From assembly GCA_015490795.1 (NCBI GenBank), contig WFXD01000041.1, forward strand, positions 1-63,758: a stretch of 63,758 nt of DNA. Direction: 5' to 3'. The notes under the pieces are model-generated. The model searched no databases. It saw nothing but the letters and a program-made list of their open reading frames with translations, and was not told where the DNA came from. A program made the position numbers and the translations under genes. Shown one piece after another: positions 50,883 through 61,327 of the stretch; the first letter of the stretch is position 1; every line of letters starts with the position of its first letter. Source of the DNA: Gammaproteobacteria bacterium (lineage in GTDB: Bacteria > Pseudomonadota > Gammaproteobacteria > Chromatiales > Chromatiaceae).

Positions 50883-51856
50883 TGGCATTTAACCTCGACT
50901 CAAAAATCTATCTGGCAGGCCATGCGGGCATGGTGGGGTCAGCCATTATGCGGCGCCTGCATCGGGATGGGTATCAAAATATAATCACCCGCACCCATGC
51001 AGAGCTGGATCTGACCCACCAACAATCCGTACGTGATTTTTTTGCACAAGAGCGCCCGGAGTATATCTTTCTGGCAGCGGCACGGGTTGGCGGAATCCAT
51101 GCCAACAGCACCCAACCCGCCGCGTTTATCTATCAGAATCTTATGATAGAGGCCAACATCATCGACTCGGCCTGGCGAGCGGGTGCCAAGCGGCTGCTGT
51201 TTTTAGGCAGCTCCTGCATCTACCCCCGCATGGCGGAGCAGCCCATGTCTGAATCAGCTCTTCTTACAGGCCGGCTGGAACCAACCAATGAACCCTACGC
51301 CATTGCAAAGATTGCCGGCATAAAGTTGTGTGAATCCTATAACCGGCAATATGGTACAGACTACCGCTCAGTGATGCCTACCAACCTTTACGGGCCTGAA
51401 GATAACTATAATCTTGAGGATAGCCATGTCATCCCGGCGCTGTTAAGAAAATTTCACGAGGCCAAAATAGCGCATCAGCCGGAAGTGAATGTATGGGGCA
51501 GTGGGACCCCGAAGCGTGAATTTTTATATGTAGATGATATGGCAGATGCCTGCCTGTTTGTTATGTCGCTGACCAGCCAATGCTACCGGGATAAAACAGG
51601 GCCAATGGTATCACACCTGAATGTAGGTACAGGTTGTGATATCACCATTGCTGAACTGGCCAGGGAGATTGGCAAGATTGTTGGCTACAAAGGCAGAATT
51701 GCCTTTGATAAAACAAAACCAGATGGTGCGCCGCGTAAACTGTTGGATGTGAGGTCACTCCAGCAGCTTGGGTGGTGTGCAAAAACAGAGTTGCCGGATG
51801 GGCTGTCTGAAGCCTACAAATGGTTTCTTCAAAACCAGAATGACCTGCGCTGCTAA
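50882..51856 (+). CDS. fcl: GDP-L-fucose synthase
   Basis: 324 residues from the ATG at 50882; a GTG one codon upstream is also open. SDR epimerase-reductase with [27 protein letters not shown], catalytic Tyr and Lys in [15 protein letters not shown] and NLYGPEDNY. It converts the Gmd product to GDP-L-fucose. No fucosyltransferase is present in the window, so the acceptor polysaccharide is encoded elsewhere. Confidence 0.96.
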   Translation: MAFNLDSKIYLAGHAGMVGSAIMRRLHRDGYQNIITRTHAELDLTHQQSVRDFFAQERPEYIFLAAARVGGIHANSTQPAAFIYQNLMIEANIIDSAWRAGAKRLLFLGSSCIYPRMAEQPMSESALLTGRLEPTNEPYAIAKIAGIKLCESYNRQYGTDYRSVMPTNLYGPEDNYNLEDSHVIPALLRKFHEAKIAHQPEVNVWGSGTPKREFLYVDDMADACLFVMSLTSQCYRDKTGPMVSHLNVGTGCDITIAELAREIGKIVGYKGRIAFDKTKPDGAPRKLLDVRSLQQLGWCAKTELPDGLSEAYKWFLQNQNDLRC

Positions 51857-51889
51857 CTGCGTTACTGTCTAAACATACAGGAAATAAAG

Positions 51890-53395
51890 ATGGCTGAAGT
51901 GATAAAAGAGATAGAAAAGGCCATTGCAGGTCAGTACCCCATAATATATCTCAACAGTGCAGAAGAGCGGCGCATGATAAAATTGCTGCATCAGCTGGCT
52001 GAAAAGCAGGCAGATAATATCCCCGTTATTACCTGGTCATGTACAGCGGGGCTGGATAGTAATGATGCCGTTGAAGGGACAGATAATCCGGCAACAGCAC
52101 TACAGTGGATCATTGAAGATGGCCGCCCCGGCTTTTACATCATGAAAGATCTGCTGGACTTTACCGGGCAGCCGAAGATCGACAGGTTGCTGCGAGATCT
52201 CTACGAAAAATTCAGCCGGCGCGATGACCTGTATATTTTTATAGTCTCATCAGATAAGCTGGTCCCCCCTTCATTAAACAGCGAAATATTCCAGATAGAT
52301 GTCAGCCCGCCGGGTATGGAGGAGATGCTGGCTCATCTTGCTGAGCTGCAACAGGGGCATGCAGCTCGAAAATTGCGTGATGAAGCACTAAAAGATATTG
52401 CGCTCTCCCTCTGCGGACTGACTCTGAATGATGCAACGCATATCATGCATCAAATTAACCGTTGTGAGAGAATCACCGCTACAGCGGTCTCCGGCTTGAT
52501 CAGTGAATGCAAAAGACGGCTGGTGGCAAGCGGTGCCGCAACCAGCCTGGAATATGTACCTGTCAATTTTGATATTGATCAGGTTGGCGGGCTGGGCCGA
52601 TTAAAAGAGTGGATCAATATAAGGAAAAATCTCTTCACTCAAAAGGCACAATCAAGTGGCATGCCGATACCCAGAGGAATCCTCATTATGGGCATCAGCG
52701 GCTGTGGTAAAAGCATGTGCGCCAAGGTTGTAGCCAATACATGGAATGTGCCGCTTTTCAGGCTGGATATGAACCTCATTTTTTCACAAATGCATGGCAG
52801 CCCGGAAGCTGCTTTTCATAAAGTCACGCAGATGATGGAGAGTGCAGCGCCAGCGGTATTGTGGATTGATGAGATAGAGAATGGACTGGGGCTGCTTGAA
52901 GGTGGCAATGCCAATCAGTCACATATATTCTCAGCTTTTTTGACCTGGATGCAGGAGAAATCGCCATTGATTTTTGTAGCGGCAACGGCCAACCGGATTG
53001 AATCACTGCCTGCGGAGCTTATTCGTAAAGGGCGTTTTGACCAGGTCTTTTTTTGTGATCTTCCGGGTGATGAAGAGCGGGCAGAGATTATAAAGATACA
53101 TCTTAAGGCCAACAGGCAAAACCCCGGTGACTTTGACATTGCACATCTTACAAAAATCACAAAAGAGTGGAATGCAGCCGAGATAGAGCAGGCAATCAAT
53201 GGCGGGCGAATCGATGCCAGCAGTCAGGGCCATCCATTCACAACAAAAGATATTGCCAGGCACATTGATACCATTGTGCCGTTGTCAGAGACCATGAAAG
53301 AGCAGATGAAAAGGATCAGAGACTGGGCCTGGGACAGAGCGACCCCGGCATCCAAAGGCAAGGGCAGAGAGCTTTCCTTTAACGAAGAGAGCTGA
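51890..53395 (+). CDS. Ycf46-like AAA+ ATPase
   Basis: 501 residues, length typical for Ycf46-like AAA proteins. An N-terminal domain of about 230 residues (YPIIYLNSAEERRMIKLL, FYIMKDLLDF) precedes the AAA module: Walker A GISGCGKS (268-275), Walker B VLWIDEIENG (about 324-333), sensor 1 VAATAN, and arginine finger region RKGRFDQVFFCDLPG. The substrate is unknown. It follows fcl by 33 bp and could be co-transcribed with gmd-fcl. The small gene at 53423 lies 28 bp behind it. Confidence 0.88.
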   Translation: MAEVIKEIEKAIAGQYPIIYLNSAEERRMIKLLHQLAEKQADNIPVITWSCTAGLDSNDAVEGTDNPATALQWIIEDGRPGFYIMKDLLDFTGQPKIDRLLRDLYEKFSRRDDLYIFIVSSDKLVPPSLNSEIFQIDVSPPGMEEMLAHLAELQQGHAARKLRDEALKDIALSLCGLTLNDATHIMHQINRCERITATAVSGLISECKRRLVASGAATSLEYVPVNFDIDQVGGLGRLKEWINIRKNLFTQKAQSSGMPIPRGILIMGISGCGKSMCAKVVANTWNVPLFRLDMNLIFSQMHGSPEAAFHKVTQMMESAAPAVLWIDEIENGLGLLEGGNANQSHIFSAFLTWMQEKSPLIFVAATANRIESLPAELIRKGRFDQVFFCDLPGDEERAEIIKIHLKANRQNPGDFDIAHLTKITKEWNAAEIEQAINGGRIDASSQGHPFTTKDIARHIDTIVPLSETMKEQMKRIRDWAWDRATPASKGKGRELSFNEES

Positions 53396-53422
53396 TTTAT
53401 TGGCATATCAGGAGGAGGGCTT

Positions 53423-53806
53423 GTGAATAAGATGCTGGCAAAACTGCTGGAATGGATCAGGCAACAACTGGGTATTTCAGATAAAATGGATGCCGCCTGG
53501 GAGCCATACTTGAAGGAGGATGCAAATTCACTCTCGCTGTTTCAAAATCGCTGCAATGAGGCGCTGCAAAAGGCACTGTTCTATTTTGACGGTATAAAAG
53601 AGGGCCAAAGAGTAGAAGACGATGGTGAAAAATATATCACTGGAATCATACCAAAAACAAAAATAGAGTATCGAATCTACCGTGATGCCGCACAGATCGG
53701 CACCTACTACTATTTGGACAGGCAAGCATTTAAAACCCCTGAACTGCTGATCTCCTCATTTGTAAAGATGGTTAAAGAGTCAACGCAAACAGGGGAGGAG
53801 TATTAA
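53423..53806 (+). CDS. Unknown protein encoded behind Ycf46-like ATPase
   Basis: 127 residues from a GTG at 53423, preceded by AGGAGGAGGGCTT, a very strong ribosome site. Basic helical N-terminus (MNKMLAKLLEWIRQQLGI), then a possible beta region (DGEKYITGIIPKTKIEYRIYRDAAQIGTYYYLD in parts). I do not recognise it. Its spacing from the ATPase gene suggests co-expression and possibly a partner or substrate role. Confidence 0.65.
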   Translation: MNKMLAKLLEWIRQQLGISDKMDAAWEPYLKEDANSLSLFQNRCNEALQKALFYFDGIKEGQRVEDDGEKYITGIIPKTKIEYRIYRDAAQIGTYYYLDRQAFKTPELLISSFVKMVKESTQTGEEY

Positions 53807-53890
53807 ACCTGGGTTGAAAGGTGTTTTCAGCCCTTTCTATCAATTCCAGCTCTACAGATTCCCACTTTATAGCTAAAGCATCCCAGCCCC

Positions 53891-54192
53891 CTATTGATCA
53901 TTGGCCTCTGCCCGATGCTTGGCTGCGATAAAGGCGCTGTGGGGTACATATATGAGTTCTGAAATCTTGCGCACCAGATGGTCTTCGTATTTGTTGATCT
54001 GCCCATCGGCATAGGCTATTTGCCACAGGTGCTCGACAATATCGACCTTCTCTTCTGCTGAGAAGTGGGTGTTGATCAGTGAGGTAAAGCAGTGATAATC
54101 AATCGCCTGCTCGGCCTCTTGTTCGGCGAGCTGGATGAGCTGCTCGGTTTCATTATCCGTGAGCGTAAATCGTTGGCTGATAAGTTTTCTGA
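53891..54192 (-). pseudogene. TerB-family gene, 5' end replaced by family 2 element
   Basis: The readable part (about 100 residues from SQRFTLTDNETEQLIQLA to the TAG at 53891-53893) is the C-terminal two-thirds of a TerB/DjlA-N-like domain: FTSLINTHFSAEEKVDIVEHLWQIAYADGQINKYEDHLVRKISELIYVPHSAFI (as separate motifs). The usual N-terminal ~45 residues, with the first half of the domain, are absent. At 54193 the coding sequence meets the family 2 palindrome. The frame stays open through the repeat by chance and has an ATG, but that peptide is repeat-encoded. It is probably non-functional. Confidence 0.75.
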
Positions 54193-54354
54193 CTAGTACT
54201 CCGTCAAGGTGATAACTTGGGATGCAGAGCTTCCCAGGCCGGCCAAGGCAAGGCGCAGTCCGCAGGGAATGGCATGCCCTTTCCAAGGACTGCAACGCGG
54301 CATTGGCCGGCCTGGGAAGCTCTGCATCCCAAGTTATCACCTTGACGGAGTACT
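54193..54354. repeat. Family 2 palindromic element, short copy
   Basis: 162 bp. The outer 52 bp of each arm (starting AGTACTCCGTCAAGGTGATA) are perfectly complementary, and the inner ~29 bp are imperfectly so, around GGCATGCC. It shares its ends and the core AAGGC-CAGT-CGCAGG-AATGGC with the copy at 19767. It interrupts the TerB-family gene and abuts a family 3 element. Confidence 0.92.
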
Positions 54355-54519
54355 GGAGCCTGCCGGGCTTAGGATAAACTGGCTACGGAAGTGGGAGAGC
54401 GGCTCAAATATCCCCGGTTTTTCGTTGCGTAGGCCCACTATGCGCCTCAAAACCGGGAATATTTGCGCGCTCACTCTCCCACTCCCTCGCTACAATACGC
54501 CTAAGCCCGACAGGCTTCT
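54355..54519. repeat. Family 3 palindromic element, copy 2
   Basis: 165 bp, about 90% identical by eye to 175-338. Arms GGAGCCTGCCGGGCTTAGGA and complement of CCTGTCGGGCTTAGG; loop region CGTTGCGTAGGCCCACTATG. It directly follows the family 2 element, as at 148-175. After it, 54520-54616 has no feature apart from a run of nine C residues. Confidence 0.9.
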
Positions 54520-54616
54520 GGCCTCTTTGGGGTCTGTGCCTCTCCGGCCCCGAGCGTCTGAATTCTAACCCCCCCCCGTCCGCCTTGTATGCACACATTA
54601 GCCAAAAGAGACCCAC

Positions 54617-55639
54617 CTACGGGGCGGTGCTCTGCTGCGCATTCCGTAGTGCAAGAATCTCCTGACTCAATTGATAGACCGCCATGGCGTAGAGGTTGCT
54701 GTGGTTATAACGGGTGATGACATAAAAATTGTGCAGCCCTGCCCAATACTCGTTGCCGCTGCGGGTGGAGAGCTGGATCAGGCTGGCCGGAAGGTCATCT
54801 GCGTAGTCATCCGCAATCCGGATGCCCGCGGCTTTCAGCTCTGCTATCTTGATTTTGGGTGGCTTGGGTTTGCTGTTTTCCAGGGTGATCCATGCATCGT
54901 GATCGGCTGTTACCCCGCTAACAGGTGAGGCAACGGGTGCGCCTGCTTTCCAGCCGTGGCGGGCAAAATAGTTGGCTACGCTGCCAATCACATCGGCATC
55001 GCTGTCCCAGAGGTCACGGCGGTTATCACCGTCCATATCCACCGCATAGGCGCGGTAACTGGAGGGGATGAACTGCGGCTGCCCCATGGCACCGGCGTAG
55101 GAGCCTTTCACCTCCAGCGGGTCGAGTTTTTCATTCACTGCCAGCACCAGAAAATCCTCCAGCTGGGTGCGGCCAAACCGTTTGCGTTCAGGGTAGTGAA
55201 AGGCCTGGGTGTAGAGCGAGTCAAGCACCCGGATCTTGCCGGGTCGTTTTCCATAGTTGGTCTCTACCCCCACGACGGCAGCGAGCACCTCTTGAGCAAT
55301 GCCAAACCGCTGCTCGGCCTGCTCAATCAGCGTGGCATGGCTGTTCCAGAATTTAAGACCGTTTTCTACCCGTCTTTGGGAGAGGAAGTTTTTACGGTAG
55401 CGGTGCCAGGGCCAGGTAGCTTCGGCAGAATGTTGAAACTTGCTGCGGATCAGCTCTTCCAGATTCTCTGCCCTGGAGAGGATTTTGGCAACCTCATCAG
55501 GGTTGAGGTTGTGGCGTGCTGCCACCTCATCTGCAAACCTCTGCACATCCGGGTTCAGCGCCGGGGTGGCCGCAAAGGCCGGGGGTAAAAGCAGTAGTCC
55601 GATACTCAGCAGGGTGCTGATTCGATTGATGGGCTTCAT
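54617..55639 (-). CDS. mltB: Lytic murein transglycosylase B
   Basis: 340 residues with a signal peptide (about 1-23, AFAA) and no lipobox cysteine, so it is a soluble periplasmic version. Catalytic Glu126 is in VVGVETNYGKRPG, then GAMGQPQFIPSSYRAYAVD and DSDADVIGSVANYFARHGW. It cleaves peptidoglycan glycosidic bonds with 1,6-anhydro formation. It is the last gene of the rod-shape cluster, 25 bp after rodA. Confidence 0.95.
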   Translation of the reverse strand: MKPINRISTLLSIGLLLLPPAFAATPALNPDVQRFADEVAARHNLNPDEVAKILSRAENLEELIRSKFQHSAEATWPWHRYRKNFLSQRRVENGLKFWNSHATLIEQAEQRFGIAQEVLAAVVGVETNYGKRPGKIRVLDSLYTQAFHYPERKRFGRTQLEDFLVLAVNEKLDPLEVKGSYAGAMGQPQFIPSSYRAYAVDMDGDNRRDLWDSDADVIGSVANYFARHGWKAGAPVASPVSGVTADHDAWITLENSKPKPPKIKIAELKAAGIRIADDYADDLPASLIQLSTRSGNEYWAGLHNFYVITRYNHSNLYAMAVYQLSQEILALRNAQQSTAP

Positions 55640-55664
55640 TGGGGTGCATGCTCCGTATGGTGGG

Positions 55665-56804
55665 TCAGGTAGGCAACAGCTTACGATGGGTGTGAATGGA
55701 CATGAGGATACCGAATCCCGCCATAATGGTCACCAGTGATGTGCCGCCATAGCTTACCAGGGGCAGGGGCACCCCGACCACCGGCAGCAGGCCGGTCACC
55801 ATGCCGGTGTTGACGAACAGATAGACGAAGACCACCAGGGTCAGCGCGCCGCCCAGCAGCCGGTCGTAGCTGTCGTGGGCCTGGGTGGCGATATAGAGGC
55901 CGCGCAGGATGATGAAAAGATAGATGGACAGCAGTGCCAGAATGCCTATCAGGCCAAACTCCTCGGCCAGCACGGCAAAGATGAAATCGGTGGAGCTTTC
56001 GGGCAGAAAATCGAGATGCGACTGGGTGCCGTTGAGCCACCCTTTGCCGTAGATGCCGCCAGAGCCAATTGCAATCTTTGACTGGATAATGTGGTATCCC
56101 GCTCCCAATGGGTCGCTCTCCGGGTTGAGAAAGGTGAGCACCCGCTGGCGTTGATAGTCGCGCATCAGATACCAGAGCGCCGGAGCCAGGGCGGCCAGCA
56201 GCGCCATGAAGCCGATGATCAGCCGCCACCGCACACCGGCCAGGAAAAGCACGAAGATGCCGGCGCTGGCGATCAGCAGCGAGGTGCCCAGATCGGGCTG
56301 TTTGGCAATCATCAAGACCGGAACAGTGATCAACAGGGCGGCGATCAGCAGCCGCCGCCAGTCGGGGGGGAGACGGGCTGAAGAGAGAAACCAGGCCACC
56401 ATCATCGGCACTGCCAGCTTCATCAGCTCTGACGGTTGAAAGCGAAAAAGGCCCAGATCCAGCCAGCGTTGGGCCCCCTTGCCTGTATGCCCGAAGATCA
56501 GCACGGCAATCAGCATCAGGATGCCGGCCCCGAATAGCCAGGGGCTCCAGCGCCTGAGCTGCTGAGGCGGGACTTGAGCCATAACGACCATCACTATAAA
56601 GGCCAGTCCGAGCCGGATCAGCTGACGCTCAACCTGAGCCATGCTCTGGTCGCTGGCGCTGTAGAGTACGATCAGGCCAAAGCCACACAGCAGCACCAGT
56701 CCACTGATGAGTGGCAGATCAAGATGCAGCCAGGCCAGTGCCCCCTGCTGTTTTGCCGGGGTTGATTGGGTGAACTCTCGTGGGGGGGGAGAGCGGGGTA
56801 TCAT
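55665..56804 (-). CDS. rodA: Rod-shape SEDS peptidoglycan polymerase
   Basis: 379 residues with ten membrane helices. SEDS family: LVILYSASDQSMAQVERQ, FRFQPSELMKLAVPMMVAWF, KQPDLGTSLLIASAG with the catalytic Asp, and the C-terminal PLVSYGGTSLVTIMAGFGIL. Glycan polymerase of the elongasome, paired with PBP2. The start overlaps the mrdA stop (ATGA), which couples the two. Confidence 0.96.
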   Translation of the reverse strand: MIPRSPPPREFTQSTPAKQQGALAWLHLDLPLISGLVLLCGFGLIVLYSASDQSMAQVERQLIRLGLAFIVMVVMAQVPPQQLRRWSPWLFGAGILMLIAVLIFGHTGKGAQRWLDLGLFRFQPSELMKLAVPMMVAWFLSSARLPPDWRRLLIAALLITVPVLMIAKQPDLGTSLLIASAGIFVLFLAGVRWRLIIGFMALLAALAPALWYLMRDYQRQRVLTFLNPESDPLGAGYHIIQSKIAIGSGGIYGKGWLNGTQSHLDFLPESSTDFIFAVLAEEFGLIGILALLSIYLFIILRGLYIATQAHDSYDRLLGGALTLVVFVYLFVNTGMVTGLLPVVGVPLPLVSYGGTSLVTIMAGFGILMSIHTHRKLLPT

Positions 56805-58666
56805 GGCTGATCTTCCGGTGTGATCTTTTTGTGATCCAGCAGATAGTGATCCATAATGGCGCGGGCAATGGGTGCGGCAACCGCGCCGCCATGGCCGCCG
56901 TGTTCGACGATAACGGCGATTGCAATCTGCGGCGCTTCGACCGGGGCAAAGGCGATAAAGAGCGCGTGGTCGCGCATCTTCTCTGCTACCGTCTCCGCAT
57001 CATACTCCTCATCCTGTTTTACTGTGAAGACCTGTGCGGTGCCGGTCTTTGCTGCAATCCGGTAATCCTTCGTGCGAATGTGGCGGGCGGTGCCGCGGAT
57101 CCCCTCCACCACCTGGGTCATGGCAAAGATGATGTTATCCCAGTTTTTTTGGTCAATGACCGGGAGCTGAGTCGGCTCGGGTTGCAGTGGCATCGCCATG
57201 TCGGATGGCGTTGCGCCGGTGATCTGTTTGACCACCCTGGGGGTTCTGAGAACCCCATGAGTCGCCAGCGTTGCGGTGGCGTGGGCAAGCTGTAGTGGGG
57301 TGGTCAGAAAGTAGCCCTGCCCGATGCCGGTGATGAGGGTTTCACCGGGGTACCAGGCAATGTTGCGTGTGCTCTCCTTCCACTCCCGCGAAGGGAGCAG
57401 GCCGCGCAGTTCGCCGGTGATGTCGATCATGCTCTTTTGCCCAAAGCCAAAGGGGCGAAGAAAAGCGCTCATCTTGTCGATCCCCATCTCATGGGCGAGG
57501 GCATAATAGTAGACATCACAAGATTCGACGATTGACTTCTCCATATCTGTGCGGCCATGGCCGTGCTTCTTCCAGTCGCGGTACTTGTGCTCATGATTGG
57601 GCAGCTGATAGAAGCCGGGGCAAAACAGCTCTTTCTCAAAGGAGATGCTCCCCGTCTCCAGCCCGGCCAGGGCGACAAAAGGCTTTGTTGTAGAGCCGGG
57701 TGGATACTGGCCGCGCAATGCCCGGTCAAAGAGAGGGTTGTCGTCGGATTGCTGCAATGCACTGTAGGCGGCCGAGCTGATCCCCTCTACAAACAGATTG
57801 GGGTTGAACCCCGGCTTGCTGACCAGTGCCAGCACCCCGCCGGTGTTTGGGTCGATGGCGACGGCTGCCCCGTTTTTTTCACCGAAGGCTTCGGTAGCCA
57901 TCGCCTGCAGGCGGGCGTCTATGTGGAGATGAATATCCTGACCGGGTGTGGGGGGGTGGTTCTCCAGCACCCGGATGATGCGCCCCGCGGCATTGACCTC
58001 AACCTGCTGCATCCCGACCGTGCCGTGCAAGAGATCCTCATAGCTCTTCTCCAGCCCGGTTTTTCCGATGTGGCTGGTGCCGGCGTAGTTGGAGGTGTCG
58101 ATGCGCTCCAGCTCCTGCTGATTGATACGGGCGACATAACCCACCAGATGTGCCGTGGACTCCCCCTGGGGGTAGTTTCGTAACAGCCGGGCCTGGATAT
58201 CCACCCCGGGAAAACGGTGGCGGTTGACTGCAAACCGGGCCACCTCCCTCTCGTTGAGGCGCACCCGGATGGGGATGCGGTCAAAGCGGCGTTTCTGTTT
58301 GCGCAGGCGATGGAAGCGTTTGAGGTTATCCTCGCTGATGGTGATGATTTTGGCCAGATCGGCCAGCGTCTGGTCAATATCCTTGACCTGCTCCGGGGTG
58401 ATCTCCAGGCTGTGGGTTGGCAGATTTTGCGCCAGAATCACGCCGTTACGGTCGTAGATCAGGCCGCGAGTGGGCGGCAGTGGCAGCAGCTTGACGCGAT
58501 TCTCATGTGAAAGTGTCGTAAAGTGGCTGTGATTGGTGATCTGCAGATGAGCCAGGCGCAGAACCAGGGTGCCCAGCAGAATCACCACAACAGCGGCCGA
58601 TATGATGGCGCGGGAGGCCAGGGTTCTGCTCTCTCTGACGTGGTCCTTAAAGCTGGATTCAGGCAC
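56801..58666 (-). CDS. mrdA: Penicillin-binding protein 2
   Basis: 621 residues. N-terminal membrane anchor (about 20-45), a PBP dimer domain, then the transpeptidase domain. Active-site Ser325 is in PGSTTKP; the second motif is SCDVYYY; the third is KTGTAQ. It forms peptide cross-links in lateral-wall synthesis with RodA. It lies between mreD and rodA, the usual order. Confidence 0.97.
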   Translation of the reverse strand: MPESSFKDHVRESRTLASRAIISAAVVVILLGTLVLRLAHLQITNHSHFTTLSHENRVKLLPLPPTRGLIYDRNGVILAQNLPTHSLEITPEQVKDIDQTLADLAKIITISEDNLKRFHRLRKQKRRFDRIPIRVRLNEREVARFAVNRHRFPGVDIQARLLRNYPQGESTAHLVGYVARINQQELERIDTSNYAGTSHIGKTGLEKSYEDLLHGTVGMQQVEVNAAGRIIRVLENHPPTPGQDIHLHIDARLQAMATEAFGEKNGAAVAIDPNTGGVLALVSKPGFNPNLFVEGISSAAYSALQQSDDNPLFDRALRGQYPPGSTTKPFVALAGLETGSISFEKELFCPGFYQLPNHEHKYRDWKKHGHGRTDMEKSIVESCDVYYYALAHEMGIDKMSAFLRPFGFGQKSMIDITGELRGLLPSREWKESTRNIAWYPGETLITGIGQGYFLTTPLQLAHATATLATHGVLRTPRVVKQITGATPSDMAMPLQPEPTQLPVIDQKNWDNIIFAMTQVVEGIRGTARHIRTKDYRIAAKTGTAQVFTVKQDEEYDAETVAEKMRDHALFIAFAPVEAPQIAIAVIVEHGGHGGAVAAPIARAIMDHYLLDHKKITPEDQP

Positions 58667-58674
58667 TGGAAATA

Positions 58675-59163
58675 TCAGCTCACTTTAAATCGCCGCCGCA
58701 GATCCCGCAGGATGATATAGATCCAGGGCCACAGCAACATGCCGATAAAGGGGGATGCCCAGTAGCTGAGTGCGGAGGCAGGCCGATGTATCGCACCCAT
58801 TACGATGGTTGAGAGCACCTCCTCCAGCAGCAGCAGCAGCAAGACCCCAAAGGCCTGCTGCCAGAGCGGGAAGAGGCGTATGCGTTGATGCAGTTTGACG
58901 GCGATAAAGGCGGTAATGGCCAGCTCCATGGCATGTTGCCCCAGCAGTGTGTTGGTCATCACATCCACCAGCAGCCCCACAAACCAGCCAACCCCAACCC
59001 CGACGCGCTGTGGCGCGGCTATGCACCAGTAGATGAGCACCAGTGAGCACCATGCCGGGCGGAAGGGGCGAATCCATTCGGGCAGCGGCAGGCTGGTCAG
59101 AACCAGGGCCAGCACAAAACTGGCAATGATGATAAGGCCGCCACGATGAGGTATTACCGTCAT
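58675..59163 (-). CDS. mreD: Rod-shape-determining protein MreD
   Basis: 162 residues with about five or six membrane helices. Blocks: PHRGGLIIIASFVLALVLTSLPLPEWIRPFRPAW (in parts), GWFVGLLVDVMTNTLLGQHAME and PWIYIILRDLRRRF. Inner-membrane component of the elongasome that partners MreC. It overlaps mreC by ATGA and precedes mrdA by 8 bp. Confidence 0.95.
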   Translation of the reverse strand: MTVIPHRGGLIIIASFVLALVLTSLPLPEWIRPFRPAWCSLVLIYWCIAAPQRVGVGVGWFVGLLVDVMTNTLLGQHAMELAITAFIAVKLHQRIRLFPLWQQAFGVLLLLLLEEVLSTIVMGAIHRPASALSYWASPFIGMLLWPWIYIILRDLRRRFKVS

Positions 59164-59978
59164 GGCGTGCGCTCTTCTGTAGAGGGGGCGGGGGGATCTG
59201 CGGTTAATGTGCGCACCAGCAACACCTCATGGGCGCGCTCCAGATTGGCGCTGGGTTTGGCCAGAACGTGGGCAAAAGGCTGGCCGGGCTTGTTGACCAC
59301 CTGGGTGATCTCTGCTACCGGATAGCCGGGAGGGAAGTGGCCACCCAGGCCGGATGTGACCAGCAGGTCGCCGACCTGAATGTCGCTGTTATTGGGCAGA
59401 TGCGGCAGCTCCAGCTCATTGATGCGTCCGGTGCCCATGGCGATGGTGCGCAGCCCGTTTCGGTTCACCTCTACCGGCAGGGCGTGGCTGGGGTCGGTAA
59501 TCATCAGCACGGTGGATGAAAAGGGATCGACACGAATAACCTGCCCCAGTACGGCATTGGCATCCAGTACCGCCTGCCCCTCAAATACACCGGAGTTGTC
59601 GCCCCGGTTGATGACCACCTGCTGCTTGTAGGGGTCGAGGTCAATGGCGATCAACTCGGCAATCAGGATCTGATCTCCAATCTTCAGCGACGAGTCCAGC
59701 AGCTCGCGCAGGCGCATGTTCTCGGCCTCCAGCGCCGCAAGTTTCTGCTGCCGGCCTTTAAGTTTGAGATTGAGCTTGCGCAACGCCCGGTTCTCCTCCT
59801 GCAACGTCTGGCGGGAGGAGAGCGTTTCAGAGAGCCACTCGCCGCTGCTGGCAGGCAGGCTGGCGATCTGCTGCAGGGGGGCAACAATAACCGAAAGGGC
59901 CGAGCGGAGAGATTGCAGGTGGTTTTCACGGTGGTCAACCACCATCATCAGCAGCGAGACGAGCACTGCTGCTGCCAT
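59160..59978 (-). CDS. mreC: Rod-shape-determining protein MreC
   Basis: 272 residues from the first ATG (59978, MAAAVLVSLLMMVVDHRENHL), comprising a membrane helix, a coiled coil (about 55-95, QEENRALRKLNLKLKGRQQKLAALEAEN in parts), and a periplasmic beta-barrel with VVINRGDNSGV, SHALPVEVNRNGLR and GLGGHFPPGYPVAEI. The expected N-terminal segment of the family, M-K-x-x-F-x-x-G-P-S, is present upstream in frame as IKTLFTEGPSITVR, beginning at an ATT codon (60018-60020). Either ATT is the start or the protein is slightly shorter than usual. Confidence 0.93.
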   Translation of the reverse strand: MAAAVLVSLLMMVVDHRENHLQSLRSALSVIVAPLQQIASLPASSGEWLSETLSSRQTLQEENRALRKLNLKLKGRQQKLAALEAENMRLRELLDSSLKIGDQILIAELIAIDLDPYKQQVVINRGDNSGVFEGQAVLDANAVLGQVIRVDPFSSTVLMITDPSHALPVEVNRNGLRTIAMGTGRINELELPHLPNNSDIQVGDLLVTSGLGGHFPPGYPVAEITQVVNKPGQPFAHVLAKPSANLERAHEVLLVRTLTADPPAPSTEERTP

Positions 59979-60086
59979 GCGGACAGTGATGGATGGCCCC
60001 TCTGTAAATAGCGTCTTAATCGGGGATGGCTCTCATGCAATGGCCGCCTGATCACTCAGACAGCCGCATATTTGTCAGAAACCGGG

Positions 60087-61139
<1,053 letters not shown>

Positions 61140-61327
61140 TTAGGGTTTGAATCCAGAATGTAGTTGAAGGCAGGAGAGAGGGCGCAGATGCCCTGAACAA
61201 GCCTTTTCTGCCGGGAAGCGCATAATCTATCAATGGTATAAGTTTGGAGCAAGGAATAGAAGCAAAAATGTGGATATGTTATTTTAGCCCGACTCTGATT
61301 TTGCCCCCCGTTATTACTGAGGAAACC

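Noticed and set aside
53891-54340. Complete 149-residue TerB-like gene
   Set aside because: The first ~50 residues are encoded by the family 2 palindrome and do not resemble the domain; treated as a truncated gene.
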